Positions 1 to 11,477 of a stretch of DNA of 64,000 nucleotides are shown piece after piece. The DNA is taken from the NCBI RefSeq assembly GCF_963678635.1, contig NC_087065.1, positions 2,420,001 to 2,484,000 of the forward strand. Direction: 5' to 3'. The notes under the pieces were generated by a model, which saw nothing but the letters and a program-made list of their open reading frames with translations, had not been told where the DNA came from and did not search any database. The number at the start of each line of letters is the position of its first letter. The first letter of the stretch is position 1. Origin of the DNA: Symsagittifera roscoffensis (lineage: Eukaryota > Xenacoelomorpha > Acoela > Convolutidae). The translations under genes were made by a program, and so were the position numbers.

Positions 1-1781
1 CATGTTTATGTATGCCTTAATCGATTTCTTATAGTTTAAAATTTGAAATTATAAAAATAGTCGTTGTTGATAAGTTTTGCCAAAATTCAGACATTTGTTA
101 CTTTCGTTATTGAACGTCTATGAATTGTTACGTCTATGAATTGCAATTGCAAGACCGTCCAACCTTCAGTGCTTTGAGTACAACAAAATCTTTGTCACTT
201 CTGTTCGGTTACCAACTCAACGCAAAATTTTTCAGAATTTAATAAAATAATCAAGTTTCATTTTTTTTAGTTTTCAATAATGGAAATAGCTTATCTTGGA
301 GATTTTATACAATTTTTGTATGTATGGAACTGTATGGAATTGTATGGTGAGACGTTTTTCATATATTGAAGTTGTATGATAAGAAGTTTTGGTCAACCAG
401 GGATATTAAGCAGAAAAATAGAAACGTTTTTTGATTAAATAATCTATAAGAAGTTTGGCCGTTATAAGATTGACTAGGTGCTCGTTGTGTCTAATATGCT
501 TAATATAAGTGGTGATGAAAATGATTTCTGTTCCGAACTTTTCATACTTTTTTCTATGGATTGACATCTACTTTTGTGGATGACAACGACAACTACAAAA
601 TCAAACTCTTTCAATTCTGTTTTTTTTCACAACGTAACATTTTCATGACAGTTGAATTTTGCTTGAATTGTTAGCTCTCAAAACATTTTTCCGATCATTG
701 AAAATGGGAAACAGGAAGGAACTTTGTTTTCGTGTATGTTTTGGTATTATTTCTTTTTTTTTGTTTTCCACGCAAAATCTGGTACAAAAAATTATCAGAA
801 AGTGTCCAGTGATATATATTTTTCAGTCTTTTTAGTCGGTATTTAATTAAAATTTCAAAATTTGAAAAAAAAAATTCTCATTATTAAGAAAAACCTGTTT
901 GAAGTTTTTAATTTTTGGTCTAATTTCAAGCAAACAAAGTGAGCACGAAGTTTTGAAAAAGCATATTATGCTTATTTTAAGTCTCGAAATTTAGTTATAC
1001 TCAAGTAAATTAACTATAGGAATCAAAACTTTTTTCTTATTTGCTTTACGATTTTTGTGATACAGTTTTTGCAACCGAAATTCCATAAATGTTTTTTGTT
1101 TTCTTTTTTCTAAAAAAACCTACTTTCTAACTCGTCTTTTAGAATCATTGATAATGCGTAAATTCCTACAAAAAATCTTTTTTGTATTTGTTAAGACAAT
1201 GAAACGAAAATTTTGTGTTACTTGCACAGTAACCATCCACCCTTGTTGACTTTTATAGCTGTAATTTACTTTCCAAGCTATTAGTTCTCTAAATTATTGA
1301 AAGTTTCGCGTCGATAAACAGTGCTGGTAAATAAAAATTTCTAGCTGATGAGCAGCAGTGATAAAAAAAAACGTTTCAGAGATAAAATTTCCAGAGCGGT
1401 TTTAGCCTTTCTCCGATTTAAAATAGTAGTCCGAAGCGTTGATCAGAAATACGGCGAATTTAGGATCTTCTTGAATTCTGAAGGTCTTTTTTGGCCAAAT
1501 TGACTTACCGAGCTCTGCGAATTTACCATTACAACCCTGATTTAAATAACTGTTCTGTTCTGCAGGCGAATGCTCAAAAAAATTAAACTGCTACCAATTA
1601 TATCTGTTATTTCACTGCTGTATAATAGGCTCGTCTTTGTTAGAAATCTGACCAGCATAAGTTCAAAACGTTGAACTGATCAAAAAAATTTAACAAAACA
1701 ATAAGCCAAGGCGAAACAAAAGTTTTTTTTTTTTAAATTCAGTAGATCTTAAACTGAAATAAAACTAAATGGACTATGTGA
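1..1781. other. AT-rich noncoding DNA, no gene seen
   Basis: All frames are broken by frequent stops and only A/T homopolymer runs are visible. I see no convincing exon, RNA gene or terminal repeat in this stretch. Confidence 0.6.
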
Positions 1782-1950
1782 AGTGAATTTAGGTCTGGAG
1801 TGGTTTTCTCATAGAGTAGTTTAAGATAAGATACACAGTCTGTTGATCACGCTATCTTGATTTCGGCCGGATAGATTCGTGCAACTTCTTAGTCTAATAC
1901 CAATCCTAATCTTACTCATATAATACTTGGTCCGATAGATCTAGTATTGC
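1782..1950 (-). repeat. Decayed LTR fragment of the giant-element family
   Basis: The reverse complement of about 1812-1925 matches the second half of the 410-bp LTR at 24959-25368. The shared core runs from the 'agtaagattagg' block through 'actaagaagttgcacgaa' and 'tatccggccgaaa' to the 'ctctatgag' block, with scattered substitutions. The weaker match continues to the terminal region near 1782. Towards 1950 a segment present in the intact LTR is missing. No internal coding region is attached, so this looks like an old solo or truncated LTR. Confidence 0.75.
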
Positions 1951-4737
1951 CAGTTAAAAGGAAAGATGGAAGCAACTGATATCAAACGGAGTTATTTTTT
2001 CTCTGGTTGAAACTATTTATAGTTTCAGCTTTACAATTTATTGTAAGTTTTAGCAATGGATCATGATTGGTTGGTTTTTATTGCTTCACAGTGATAAATA
2101 TCAACGTTTATAAAAAACATAACTAATTCCTGCTTTGAACTGGTACAAGAAGGTAACAAAGATAGCCGGTTACTGTTCAAGTAGCAGAGTTTGTTCCGAC
2201 CATGGTCTTTTGAAAACTACGGTTTAGAATTTTTTCCCCCAATTTAGTGTAATTTTTTTCTGCTTGTTGTGATAAAAGTTTATGACGTGAAGCGATAATT
2301 TAGTTTACCATTTATTCACCAATTTTTCTCAATGCCGAGAAAACTTTTTGAAAAAAACTTTAATTTCAATCAATTTATAACAAAAGGCTTATATCACTTG
2401 CTGCACTAAGATAATTATTTGCGATACCTCATTTTGCGTGAAACGAAAAAAAAACGGAAAAAATCAAAACATACCCGAAAACAAAACTTCTTCTCTTTTC
2501 TTCAATCGCTATGAAAACATTATATTGAGTGTTCTAGTTGCATAAAATGAACAAGAACAGCCAGTCGCTGTGTACAAAAATCAAAATTTTTTTTCAATTT
2601 TGCAGGTTTTTGAAATTTTGATTTTTTTTTACCTCCAAAAAGACGCTAAACTACAAATAAAACTACCTTTTGTCGAGTAGAACTGTTTTTCCGCTTCCGC
2701 TAAGTTAGACACTTGTAAGCTTTAAAGCTAATAAATCAAACTGGTGTAAGCAAACAATGAGAAAGTTTTCTGAGTTTTGTATGTCTTTGTATGTCGCTCC
2801 AATCGCAAATTACAGGGCTTTTAAATGACTTTCCAATGATTTTTTGTTGGAGCTGAATTTGAGTGGAAAACGATAAAAAGAAAAACAAAAAGACGTGAAT
2901 ACCAAGTTCCTCCCCATTTGCCAAGTTATGGGAACAAAAAGAAAGAATTTTTTCTCTTGAATAAATTTCTTTTTCTGTGCGTGGTGATGAAAATTTGAAC
3001 AAAAAGACTTTTTAGGAGCTCCGATGTTCAATTTTGACACGCTTGTAAAAATAGGCTTGTTTTTGAACAATTTTTTTAATTGATTTTTATTCTTTGCAAA
3101 ATTTTTTTGAATTTCGAATATTTTTTTTTAATTCCAAAATGGCGCTGAAAATTTTTAAAGACTATTTATTAGATGATTCAGATTTTGAATTGCATTTTCA
3201 TGATTTTTCCTTACTAATCTGCGACTATCCTTCCCAGAAAAACGGCTGCTCGCTCGCAGTACTTGCTCGAAATCATGCGAAAAATAAAAAAAAATTTAAA
3301 CCTCTTTTTCTCGACACTGGGAAAATTTTCTGGAGAATATAACTGCCGTTTGAATCAAAGAGGGTTTTAATATGATATATCACTGAACCTCATCCCGATT
3401 TCGGAGATTATTCGTGGTACCTGATTTTCCGTGGAAAGCAGAAAAAAACTTTTAAAAAGAAAACACTTTCGAATGCGAAGTTCCTCCCCATTTTCAATTG
3501 TCGGAGCAATAAAAGATTTTGTTGGATTTGTTTTTTAATATTTAGTGAAATTAAGGTGTGACTTGTCGAAAGTTATTGAAAAAAAAACTCGAGATTAAAA
3601 AAAAATTTCCAGAAAGGCGCTCGGCCCTCTCATCCGTCATCAAACTAAAATGTGTTTCAAGCTTTTTAAAATTGTGTCTAAATAATCGAAATTAGTTAGC
3701 TTAATTTTTTGCTTACAAAAACGGGAAAAGGGGTTTTTTTTCTTTTGCCCCCACCAGCAAGTTTTCATAGTTAAAATTAATGCTCGCATTGTCCGATTGT
3801 CATGAAAAAGGGGGGGGGGTGGAGCCGGAACAAGAAACGGTCAAAAACCTAGACTTCTATTGTTTACGGCTCTTATCTAGTCGCTACCTTTGAATTTTGC
3901 TGTTTTTTCCAAAAAAAACATGCAATGATTTTTGCTGTTATAAATTTTATAGAAACCTGATAATGAGAACTATGAACAAGGGAACACGCATTAACCTTGA
4001 GTTTTCATTCAAATTGCCGTATGAATGAATCAAAGTTTATTCAATTGGAATTTAAAAATGTCCTGGAACAGGAAAAACCTGATTTACCATATCATCGTTC
4101 TGAGCCAATTTATGATCCTTGTATTTATGATATGGAGGATGACAAACGTTTTCAAAATTATTTGTGATGATTTCAAACCACATACTAAATCTGAAGGGAA
4201 AAGTGTGCCAAAAAAAAAAATTGCCGATAATGCGAGAGAGAAAGCTCGGATCAATTGAGCAATCTACCCCCCCCCCCCACACGTAAGGACCAATTGAGCC
4301 ATCTCCCCCCAACAAAAACGGATAAACTCTACAAAAAGACGTAAGCAAACGCAAGTAGTTGTATGCTGTGTTTATAGCACGCAATCATTTGACCGACTGA
4401 ATTTTATTTATATGAGCATCGAGAAAAAGTTGAAGAAAAAATCGAAATATATTTAAAAATTTTTTTTTTGCAAAAATTTGTTTAGGCGACTATAGCCTCA
4501 TCGAAAAGAGCAATTTACCAGGGTTGGTGCTCTAGCCTTGTATCGGAATAGCAAAAACGGTTCTCCATAGCACCTTAATATTGTACGCAAAAACTTTTTG
4601 TCATTTTAAAAAAGAAAAAAGTCACTTTTTTTGCCTGTTTTATTGATTCTTTTTTCAATGTAAATGAAACTTTAGAGCTTTTTTATCGTAAATTTTGGCA
4701 TTCCACAGTCGTTGGAAAATATGTTTTATGATTTTAT
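1951..4737. other. Noncoding, with small internal duplications
   Basis: No gene is recognised. The block 'aagttcctccccattt' occurs near 2907 and again near 3479 in similar A-rich surroundings, suggesting a diverged duplication of several hundred bases. About 2150-2290 belongs to a dispersed repeat also seen near 53030-53170 and 62085-62215. A poly-C run lies near 4267-4278. Short open frames here are hydrophobic or lysine-rich and look like chance. Confidence 0.5.
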
Positions 4738-4947
4738 CCCGCACCGGAATTCCATGGATCATAATCGATTATAATGAAAATTTTGTCTAAAATGTTGTCG
4801 TTATAATCCATTATTGCGGCAAATTTAGAACTTGTAACCGATTATGTGGTCTAATTTTGCCACAATAATGGATTATAATGACAACACTTAAAAACAAACA
4901 ATTTTTCCAGTGTAATCGATTATTGTCCATGGAAATCCGGTGCGGGA
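4738..4947. repeat. Foldback repeat (family C) with GTGCGGG-type ends
   Basis: The left end 'tcccgcaccggaattcc' with 'atggatcataatcgatta' is the inverse of the right end, which reads as 'taatcgattattgtccat' and then 'ggaaatccggtgcggga'. The interior holds further paired ATAATCC/GGATTAT blocks, so the whole about 210 bp can fold back on itself. No clear target duplication was found. Related terminal sequence occurs near 63534 and in the DNA around the MITEs at 5.8-6.6 kb. Confidence 0.65.
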
Positions 4948-5099
4948 TGAAACATGTGCGGGATGATTGCAATCCATTTAGAATCCTTTATAATGGATTA
5001 TAATTAATTTAAAACCGATTATAATTGCTTATAACGGATTATAATCTTTACATTTTTTTTTGCAAAATCAGTTGCGGTTCTCAGGGCCTACTCGCAATC
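4948..5099. repeat. ATAATGGATTATAAT-type repeat array
   Basis: Short, imperfectly alternating blocks of TTATAATGGATTATAAT and CCGATTATAATTGC follow the foldback. The same vocabulary recurs at 5750-5870 and 63540-64000. Confidence 0.6.
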
Positions 5100-5595
5100 T
5101 AAACCTACTCGAATTAACCTCCCCCTCCCCCACTTTGCCCCCATCCATCCGCCGCATTTGCCCAAACACCCTCCCCCAGTCAAGATCTACCCACCCCAGC
5201 CCAGCCCAGCACCGCCGCCCGCCGCCCCCGCCCCACCCTGTTAACCCCCTTCCTGTTTAACCCCCCCCCCCGTTTATGCCGGGGTGCTAACGAGGGATAA
5301 ACGGGGGGGGGGGAAACAGGAGGGGTACAAAAGATTGAGGAGGGGTAAACTTTGGGAGGGGGTATACTGGGGGATTTAAATCATAAACCCTCTCCCCAAA
5401 GTCTACCAATAAATAACCCCCATCACCATAAAGGCGAGTGAATGGCGGTTGTAATAAAGTGGCAGGGAGGTGGGGGAGGGGGGTAAACGGGGGGATGTAA
5501 ACGCGGATGAAGTTGGGGGGTAAGCAACGGGAGGGTGTAAACAGGGAGGAAAACGGGGAGGGGGGGAGTAAACAGGGAGGGGGTAAACGGGGTAT
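5100..5595. repeat. C-rich then G-rich tract with TAAACGGGG minisatellite
   Basis: About 5117-5275 is strongly C-rich on the plus strand. About 5298-5595 is G-rich, built on a variable unit like GGGAGGGGGTAAACG. At the switch point, 'cctgtttaacccc' with a long C run and 'gtttat' is nearly the inverse of 'ataaac' with a long G run and 'aaacagg', making a hairpin around 5250-5325. Open frames across it are proline-rich translations of the repeat and are not considered genes. Confidence 0.8.
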
Positions 5596-5749
5596 ATAAA
5601 ACAAAAAATATGAAAATTGAAATAAGAGAATTCTAGCATTTTATGAAACCTAATACGCAGCAACTGCACTAAACAGGACAACCGCGTTTCTACTACAATA
5701 AATTTGAAAAAAAGTTGTAAATTTTATGACTAACCTCTCGAAAAAATCC

Positions 5750-5874
5750 ATTATGATTGATAATAGTCTATTACAAAAGTTTATTTTATTTTGGCATAAA
5801 AAATGTAAGAAATATAATCCCTTTTTAATGGATTATAATCGATTGTTCTTGTAATTTTATAGATACTGACTATA
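5750..5874. repeat. Left part of a family C repeat interrupted by nested MITEs
   Basis: The reverse complement of 5815-5874 matches 63578-63650, sharing 'tagtcagtat' and 'ataaaattac' followed by the ATCGATTATAATCC block. The repeat resumes at about 6524 after the inserted MITEs. Confidence 0.6.
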
Positions 5875-5882
5875 AAATGACA

Positions 5883-6523
5883 GGTTACATAGCAGTATTT
5901 AGACAACCGCGTATTCAGACTCGTCAGTATTTAGACAAATACTGTTTCAACTAATGAGAATCGATTAGAGAAGAAATTATTAAACAACGTTTTTTTTTGT
6001 TATTTATGTCTTTTCTCGATTCTGATTGGTTCATAAGATACTTGTCTAAATACTGACGAGTATAAATACGCGGTTGTCTAAAAACTGGCTGCGGGGAGGG
6101 TTCTCATGCTTGAAGGACCCAATGCTTGAAAAATTTCAAACAATCAAAGTCGCTCAGCGTTTCTATTGGCTAAATGCCTTTCTCACAATATCGAAGTCAA
6201 TATTAACAGAAAATGTTTTAAATCAGTGGAAAACAATCAAAAATAATACAAATTGCGGATTACAACCGCAATACTATTCAGATAATCATCAAGATTAATG
6301 AGTTCACAATCATAAGAATTTTTCAGTCTTGAAACTCATCTGCTTATTATCTAATCGGTCAATATTAACACTAATGGCCTGGATTTATTTTCTTACTTTG
6401 AGATTTTCGCGATTTAATTTTAGATTTTGAATACTCAACTCTGATTGGCTGAAAGTAAGCTGAAATTATTTTCAAGCACTCGGTCCTTCAAGCATGAGGG
6501 ACGCCACGGCTGGCTGCACTCCA
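5883..6523. mobile_element. MITE family A, copy 1, split by a nested MITE
   Basis: The inverted termini share the core TTTAGACAACCGCGTATT at 5898 and its complement near 6065-6082. The copy is flanked by the 8-bp direct repeat AAATGACA at 5875-5882 and 6524-6531. Removing the nested family B element and one of its target duplications leaves about 216 bp, close to the 222 bp of copy 2. The 8-bp duplication is typical of hAT-type transposases. There is no coding capacity, so it is non-autonomous. Confidence 0.85.
6093..6509. mobile_element. MITE family B, copy 1 (nested in family A)
   Basis: About 417 bp, with inverted ends built on CTCATGCTTGAAGGACC (6103 inward and the complement ending at 6498). 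It is bounded by the perfect 8-bp duplication CTGGCTGC at 6085-6092 and 6510-6517. The interior is AT-rich and noncoding; a 74-residue open frame inside it is a chance frame. It lies in opposite orientation to copy 2. Confidence 0.88.
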
Positions 6524-6580
6524 AAATGACAATATAATCGAATATTATCCATCGAAATCTAATGCGTGATGTCATTCAAA
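6524..6580. repeat. Family C repeat between the two family B MITEs
   Basis: This short segment contains 'aatataatcgaatattatcc', the complement of sequence like that at 63550-63580. It is the host repeat that received both insertions and forms the spacer of the large palindrome. Confidence 0.6.
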
Positions 6581-6990
6581 CGGTGGCGTCCCTCATGCTT
6601 GAAGGACCGAATGCTTGAAATTAATTTTAGCTTACTTCAGCCAATCAGAATTGAGTATTCAAAATCTCAAAGTAAATCGCAAAAATCTCAAAGTAAGAAA
6701 ATAAATCCAGGCCATTAGTGTTATTATTGACCGATTAGATAATAAGCAGATGAGTTTTCAAGACTGAAAAATTCTTAGAATTTTGACCTCATTAATCTTG
6801 ATGATTTTCTGAATAGTTGTAACCCGCAATTTGTAAAATTTTTGAGTATTTTCCGCTAATTTAATACATTTTCTGTTAATATTGACTTCGATTTTATGAG
6901 AAAGGCATTTAGCCAATGGAAACTCTTAGCAATTTTGATTGGTTGAACTTTTTTCAAGCATTCGGTCCTTCAAGCATGAGAACCCTCCCC
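6581..6990. mobile_element. MITE family B, copy 2 (inverted relative to copy 1)
   Basis: About 410 bp with the same ends as copy 1 in reverse order: CTCATGCTTGAAGGACC at 6592 and its complement ending at 6980. It is bounded by the perfect 8-bp duplication CATTCAAA at 6573-6580 and 6991-6998. Copies 1 and 2 together make a palindrome of about 0.9 kb with a spacer of about 70 bp. Confidence 0.88.
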
Positions 6991-7236
6991 CATTCAAACT
7001 ATTTTCAAGTGGTTATAAACATGTCTCAAGTACCTATTGAGCTATATCCCCCCACGCGAGAATAGAGGGGAGGTTGCTCAATTGATCCGAAAGCTCAATA
7101 AGCCTATATTTTTCGGTCGAACATTTTCATTTTCAAGCAAATCGTTGATTCTGAATCTTTTTTTTCTGACTGTAGGCGACCATATCTCTCATCGACTCCC
7201 GAGCGGCAGCGAACTCTCATGCTTCATCTCAATTTC

Positions 7237-7280
7237 CCCTCCTCCTCCTCCTCCTCTTCTTCTTCTTCTTCTTCTTCTCT
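7237..7280 (+). repeat. (CCT)n/(CTT)n pyrimidine microsatellite
   Basis: An uninterrupted run of CCT triplets passes into TCT triplets. It could serve as the pyrimidine tract of a splice acceptor for the putative exon that follows. Confidence 0.85.
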
Positions 7281-7282
7281 GA

Positions 7283-7467
7283 GACTGTCGACAGTTGAGG
7301 GACTGAACAAAGTGACAGACTTGGTGATTGACTATCTTCCTGACACTGTAGAGGTAGAAACACAAAGACTAGTTCCATTTATGACCACTGAAAACTTAAC
7401 CCCCCAAGTAGCGAGGGGGGTATATAAACAATTCAGGGGGATTTTATCATTGATGGGCATATATTAA
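7283..7467 (+). CDS. Possible isolated exon, unidentified
   Basis: After the pyrimidine tract an open frame reads with a balanced, amphipathic composition around 'LNKVTDLVIDYLPDTVE', unlike the homopolymer-rich chance frames nearby. A donor-like GAG|GTAGAA lies near 7353. The surrounding sequence gives no start codon or further exons, so it may be an orphaned or decayed exon. I cannot name a family; the short helix-plus-DYLP pattern is too little to go on. Confidence 0.25.
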
Positions 7468-8286
7468 CACTAATAGGCTTTTAATGGGAAAAAGACATTT
7501 ATAAAGAACAGCTGAAAAAGCTGTGATATTGCCTTAAGCTGTATATTTCATTTCAAAACAAAATTACTTTTTCTGGCTTATTGGATTTTCAATTATTTCT
7601 TGAAAACCTCAGGGCATTTCGATGAAGTCAAAGTTTAAACAAATTGAATTATGAATGCCACGTACAGAGCAGCTACTTGATTTTTAAATAAATAGGAGAA
7701 TTCTTGCCAGATTGCTCAAATCAAACAAACCTCGAAGGCTCAGACAGGCTATTACAGCGTTTCCGATTTAGAAGATGAACATATTTTCAAAGAAAAAGAT
7801 AAACAAAAAATGAGAAAATGAGCTATACTATACCATAGCTTACGCGTTATCGGCACGAAACAAATCAAGATTCTAAATTCTAAACTGTTTGTGAAAATAT
7901 TCGGAAGTTTTTCTGACCGCTAGTTAATCTAAACATAATGGTGTATTTCAGAAACATCAAAAAATAAAAACTCCATTTTTTGCTCGAAATGCATAAATTA
8001 CAATATAACAGAAGGTTTCTCAAATCTGATTTCATATCTGAAATTTTGTTTTTCAAGGTTATTTCAGATCTGAAATTTTCCATTTCAGATCTGAAATTTG
8101 TAAATTCTTATCAAAATCTGAAATAAAGAACTTCAGATCTGAGAATCAACCTCAGTATTAAATAAAGAATTTCAGATCTTGCACAGAAAGTCCCCTGGGT
8201 ACGGAATTCCATCGTTTTCGTCGATAACTGCAGACTTGAATATACAGTCGTTACAGCAAATTTATTAGGAGATTAATATAAAAACT
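7468..8286. other. Noncoding, with TTTCAGATCTGAAA palindromes at 8044-8185
   Basis: No gene is seen. Between about 8015 and 8180 the palindrome TTTCAGATCTGAAA or close variants occur at least five times within 170 bp. A similar cluster lies at about 11815-12000. Confidence 0.55.
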
Positions 8287-8508
8287 GGGAGTGCGGACTG
8301 TATTTAGACAACCGCGTATTCATACTCGTCAGTAAGCAGACAATTACCTTATTAACCAATCAGAATCGAGATGAGAAAGCAAATTTACGAAATAAATAAT
8401 TATTAATTATTCAGTTCTTCCTTGTCTCGATTCTGATTGGTTAATACAGTATTTGTCTATTTATCGACGAGTCTGAATACGCGGTTGTCTAAACACTGCT
8501 ACGTAACC
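8287..8508. mobile_element. MITE family A, copy 2 (complete)
   Basis: This 222-bp element has inverted terminal sequence around TTTAGACAACCGCGTATTCA (from 8303; complement ending near 8493). It is flanked by the perfect 8-bp duplication TAAAAACT at 8279-8286 and 8509-8516. The interior contains a second inverted pair, 'aaccaatcagaatcgaga' and 'tctcgattctgattggtt'. It is noncoding and in opposite orientation to copy 1. Confidence 0.9.
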
Positions 8509-8516
8509 TAAAAACT

Positions 8517-10626
8517 GCCACCTGTTCAATAGTGTTCTAGACTAGTATAACAGCCCGTGATAATAATTGAAATAAAGCAAATAAAACAAAAAGCAATTTT
8601 CCAGTCTGTAATTGCTGTCGAACTTACTCTTTACAAAACGCGGTAATAAGATGCAAGATAAGTGAGCTAATAGATTTTGAAATTTATTTTTTTCTAGAAT
8701 CTATAAACTTTCTTTTTTTCTGGATTAATACTAATTAAGGTTAACCAATCAGTTCTAGTTAATTTAGTATTTATAGATAGATAGTTCTCAAAGGCGATTC
8801 AGCAGGTTAAATTACCTTTTCTCCGTTCGCTTAAGTTGGTACACCTTCAATGACGAATAGAGTTTTTCATTATTCAGTGCTTGTTTTGACCTGAAACAAG
8901 CAATCTTGTTACCTGTATTTGCCGTTAGGACAACGAAGAACTCTAATTTAGTCGGAAATATTTTCTGCACGTTCATTTACCACCTTTTTTTAGTGTTGTA
9001 ATGTAAAACCGCAATTGTTTTAATTTCTGCTTTTTTGGGAAAGTGTTGGCAAGAATGCTTATAAACTTTGTTATTCGACGCAAAATTTTTTGTTAGACGG
9101 GCCAAAATTGATCTTAAGGTTATGTTGAAAATTAGATTGAAATTCTTTTATCGAAAGGTTAAATTAAGTGAGGACAAAATGATAAAATGTTCCGACTGCC
9201 TTATAAGGTTTATGGAGCAGTAATAACATAAAAATTATTAACAAATTAGATGTAATAAAAAAAAAAAGTTTTTAAACCCCCTTAATTTTACGAAAAATGA
9301 TCACAGGTGAAATATCTTTTCAAATTTGAGCTCAGGACATTACCTTCCGAATGATATGAAGCCATTCGGTCAAAAATGGCGAGTTAAAAAGTAGAATTTT
9401 TTCTGAAGAAAAAAAACCACCCCGAGCACAACTATTCCGTTACTTTTGTATCTGAATTACCCATCCGTTTGCTTTGATCACTAGCCTGAAGCTCTCAAAG
9501 TTTTTTTCCTGAAAGAGTCACCAATGTGTTTGAAGTTTTTCTGAAGCAGTTTCTATAATTCTAGGAAGACGCTCTCGGGGACAAAGTCTTGATGTTCGAC
9601 AACTTCTACAGGTAAAACTTCATATAGTTTATATATCATTACTACGAAAAAAATTTTAGTTCTGTAACTAAATATTTATCAAACTTCAGAAAAAGACTAT
9701 TTCCGAGTCTTGGAGAAGACAGAAAACAAAATCTTTGGATCCACTAAGTGTCTGCCCATATAGGATGAACTTTAACTATCATTTGAGTTATTTTCCTATC
9801 CTGTCCCATTTTTTTTTTCAATTTTTGACCTAAGAAGTTTACCAAGCACTTCATTATGGGGTTTTGAGGACAAACTTTAAAATCTCATTTAAGGAAAAGT
9901 TTCAAATCGCACATATTTGTTGTTCATCGACAAATAGGAAATTATGTTTTCCTAAAGCGTCTTGACGGTGATCTTTTTTTTTCAAAAAATTTCAAATCTG
10001 AAAATTATCTTTTGGTAAAAAATTGAGTTAAGTGGAGTGTAACTGCACCCTAAAGTTAATTTCCATGTTGTATAATGGGAACAACTTTGTTGCGGCAGTA
10101 CACCAATACAATCCTATTACCTACAGTTTTTGCTAGTATTTAATAACAAATTCGGTCAAGACTGACTACGTATTCGGTATTTTATATCACAGCTCAACCG
10201 GAATTAAAGTTCGACAAAACTCGCTGTTCGCCTTCCACGTATGTTATGTAGTTTCTGACTTTAGAAACATTTCAACACCTCATTCCTCCCCCATATGTTT
10301 ACAAAAAAAGTTATTTTGAGCTGGGAACATCAATATATTGTATGATAAAAAAAATTTGGAGAAAAATCCGCAATTGTCTCGAAAACACACCGAGCAGAAA
10401 CGTTTCCACGCTTTTTTTGGAAAAAAAAACTAATTTTCAAAAAAATCAAAAGATCAAAGCTCGATTAGCGAGATATTAACATATGAACAAGCATTTCTTT
10501 CAAGGACATCGAGAGAGCGCAAAAAAACTTATCGAATGTCAGAGTTTTGTCATGACACGTATACGTAATGCTATATAATGATATAGTGATTTTTAATGAT
10601 TTATAATGATACCATCTGTTTTTCAG
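8517..10626. other. Noncoding or undetected upstream gene sequence
   Basis: No exon can be supported. The acceptor at 10626 implies that upstream exons of the cysteine-rich gene, including its start, may lie here or further left. I could not identify them. Confidence 0.4.
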
Positions 10627-11477
10627 CAATTGTGGTCCAGGTAGAGACAGAGAAGAGCTTTGTGGTCTGGAAATAACTGAGCAGATCCAGAGTATGTGGA
10701 GTAGTGGGAACAAGTGTGACAAGCTGCCCAACGGGACTCTGTGTCAACTGTGCTTCATGCAGAAACAGGGACTGCACAGAATAAAAGACAATATCGCACA
10801 GGACAAGTGAGATGCATACTTTATAAAAAAAACCTAGCGTAGTTGTCAGTTTTAAGGCTTGCTTTACTGGCAAGATAGCGTCGTTGTGGTGATTTTGAAG
10901 CGATCGGGAAAACGAATTCGTTCGCCAACAGATCCACAAAGTTTTTGAAGATATGAAAAAATCTTCCTGTCGAGAAAATCTTAGATCTACTTCTGACGGG
11001 AAATGCTACTTTTTTTGACAAAATTTCAAAATTCATTTTTTTGCCAAATATATTGAAAGAGACAAGGAATTAGGACATATTTTGTTGCAGAAAAAGCACC
11101 ATAGAATGAGTACAAAACAGTGTTACTTAAGGTGTAACATGGAGGTTGAGGTCGAGGTGCCGGGCTACGACCCAGAGAAGAAGTGTGAAGAGAATTGTGC
11201 TGTCCTGAACAGCGACCTCCCGGATGAGACTCTGACCAAGCTGAAGATGTGTTCCAACAGGAAACTGTCGGTTCTTCAGTACTGTTTGCCCACTGAGTGG
11301 GAGGAGTGGATCGAAAATGTGGGGGTCAATGACCGGGACGAGATTGATTTTAGTAATAGTTCCGGAGGCAATGGACCACAAGAAGAAAAAAATCAATCGA
11401 CACAAGAAAGCCAAGATTGCGGATCAACAATCACTTTTCTAGGCTTGTTGGGGCTAATTTCTAATGAACTTATTTGA
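10627..11477 (+). CDS. Cysteine-rich probable secreted protein, two 3' exons
   Basis: Exon A (10627-10806) follows 'ttttcag' and ends at GT-GAG. Exon B (11105-11477) follows 'catag' and ends at TGA. Joining them over a 298-bp intron keeps the frame: exon A leaves two bases and exon B supplies one. The more pyrimidine-rich acceptor ending at 11090 would shift into a stop. Exon A encodes five cysteines, including a CQLC. Exon B encodes seven, including two CxxxC pairs about 16 residues apart, then an acidic S/G/Q-rich stretch and a short hydrophobic C-terminus (TITFLGLLGLI), possibly a lipid-anchor signal. GC content is clearly higher than the surroundings, supporting coding. Paired CxxxC spacing recalls small Tim chaperones and some odorant-binding-like folds, but the rest fits neither well. 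The function is unknown and the 5' exons are not found. Confidence 0.6.

Noticed and set aside
5060-5681. Several 66-105-residue proline-rich open frames on both strands
   Set aside because: They are translations of the C-rich/G-rich minisatellite and have no independent coding signal.
6074-6298. 74-residue open frame
   Set aside because: Lies across the MITE A/MITE B junction and has no counterpart in the second MITE B copy.
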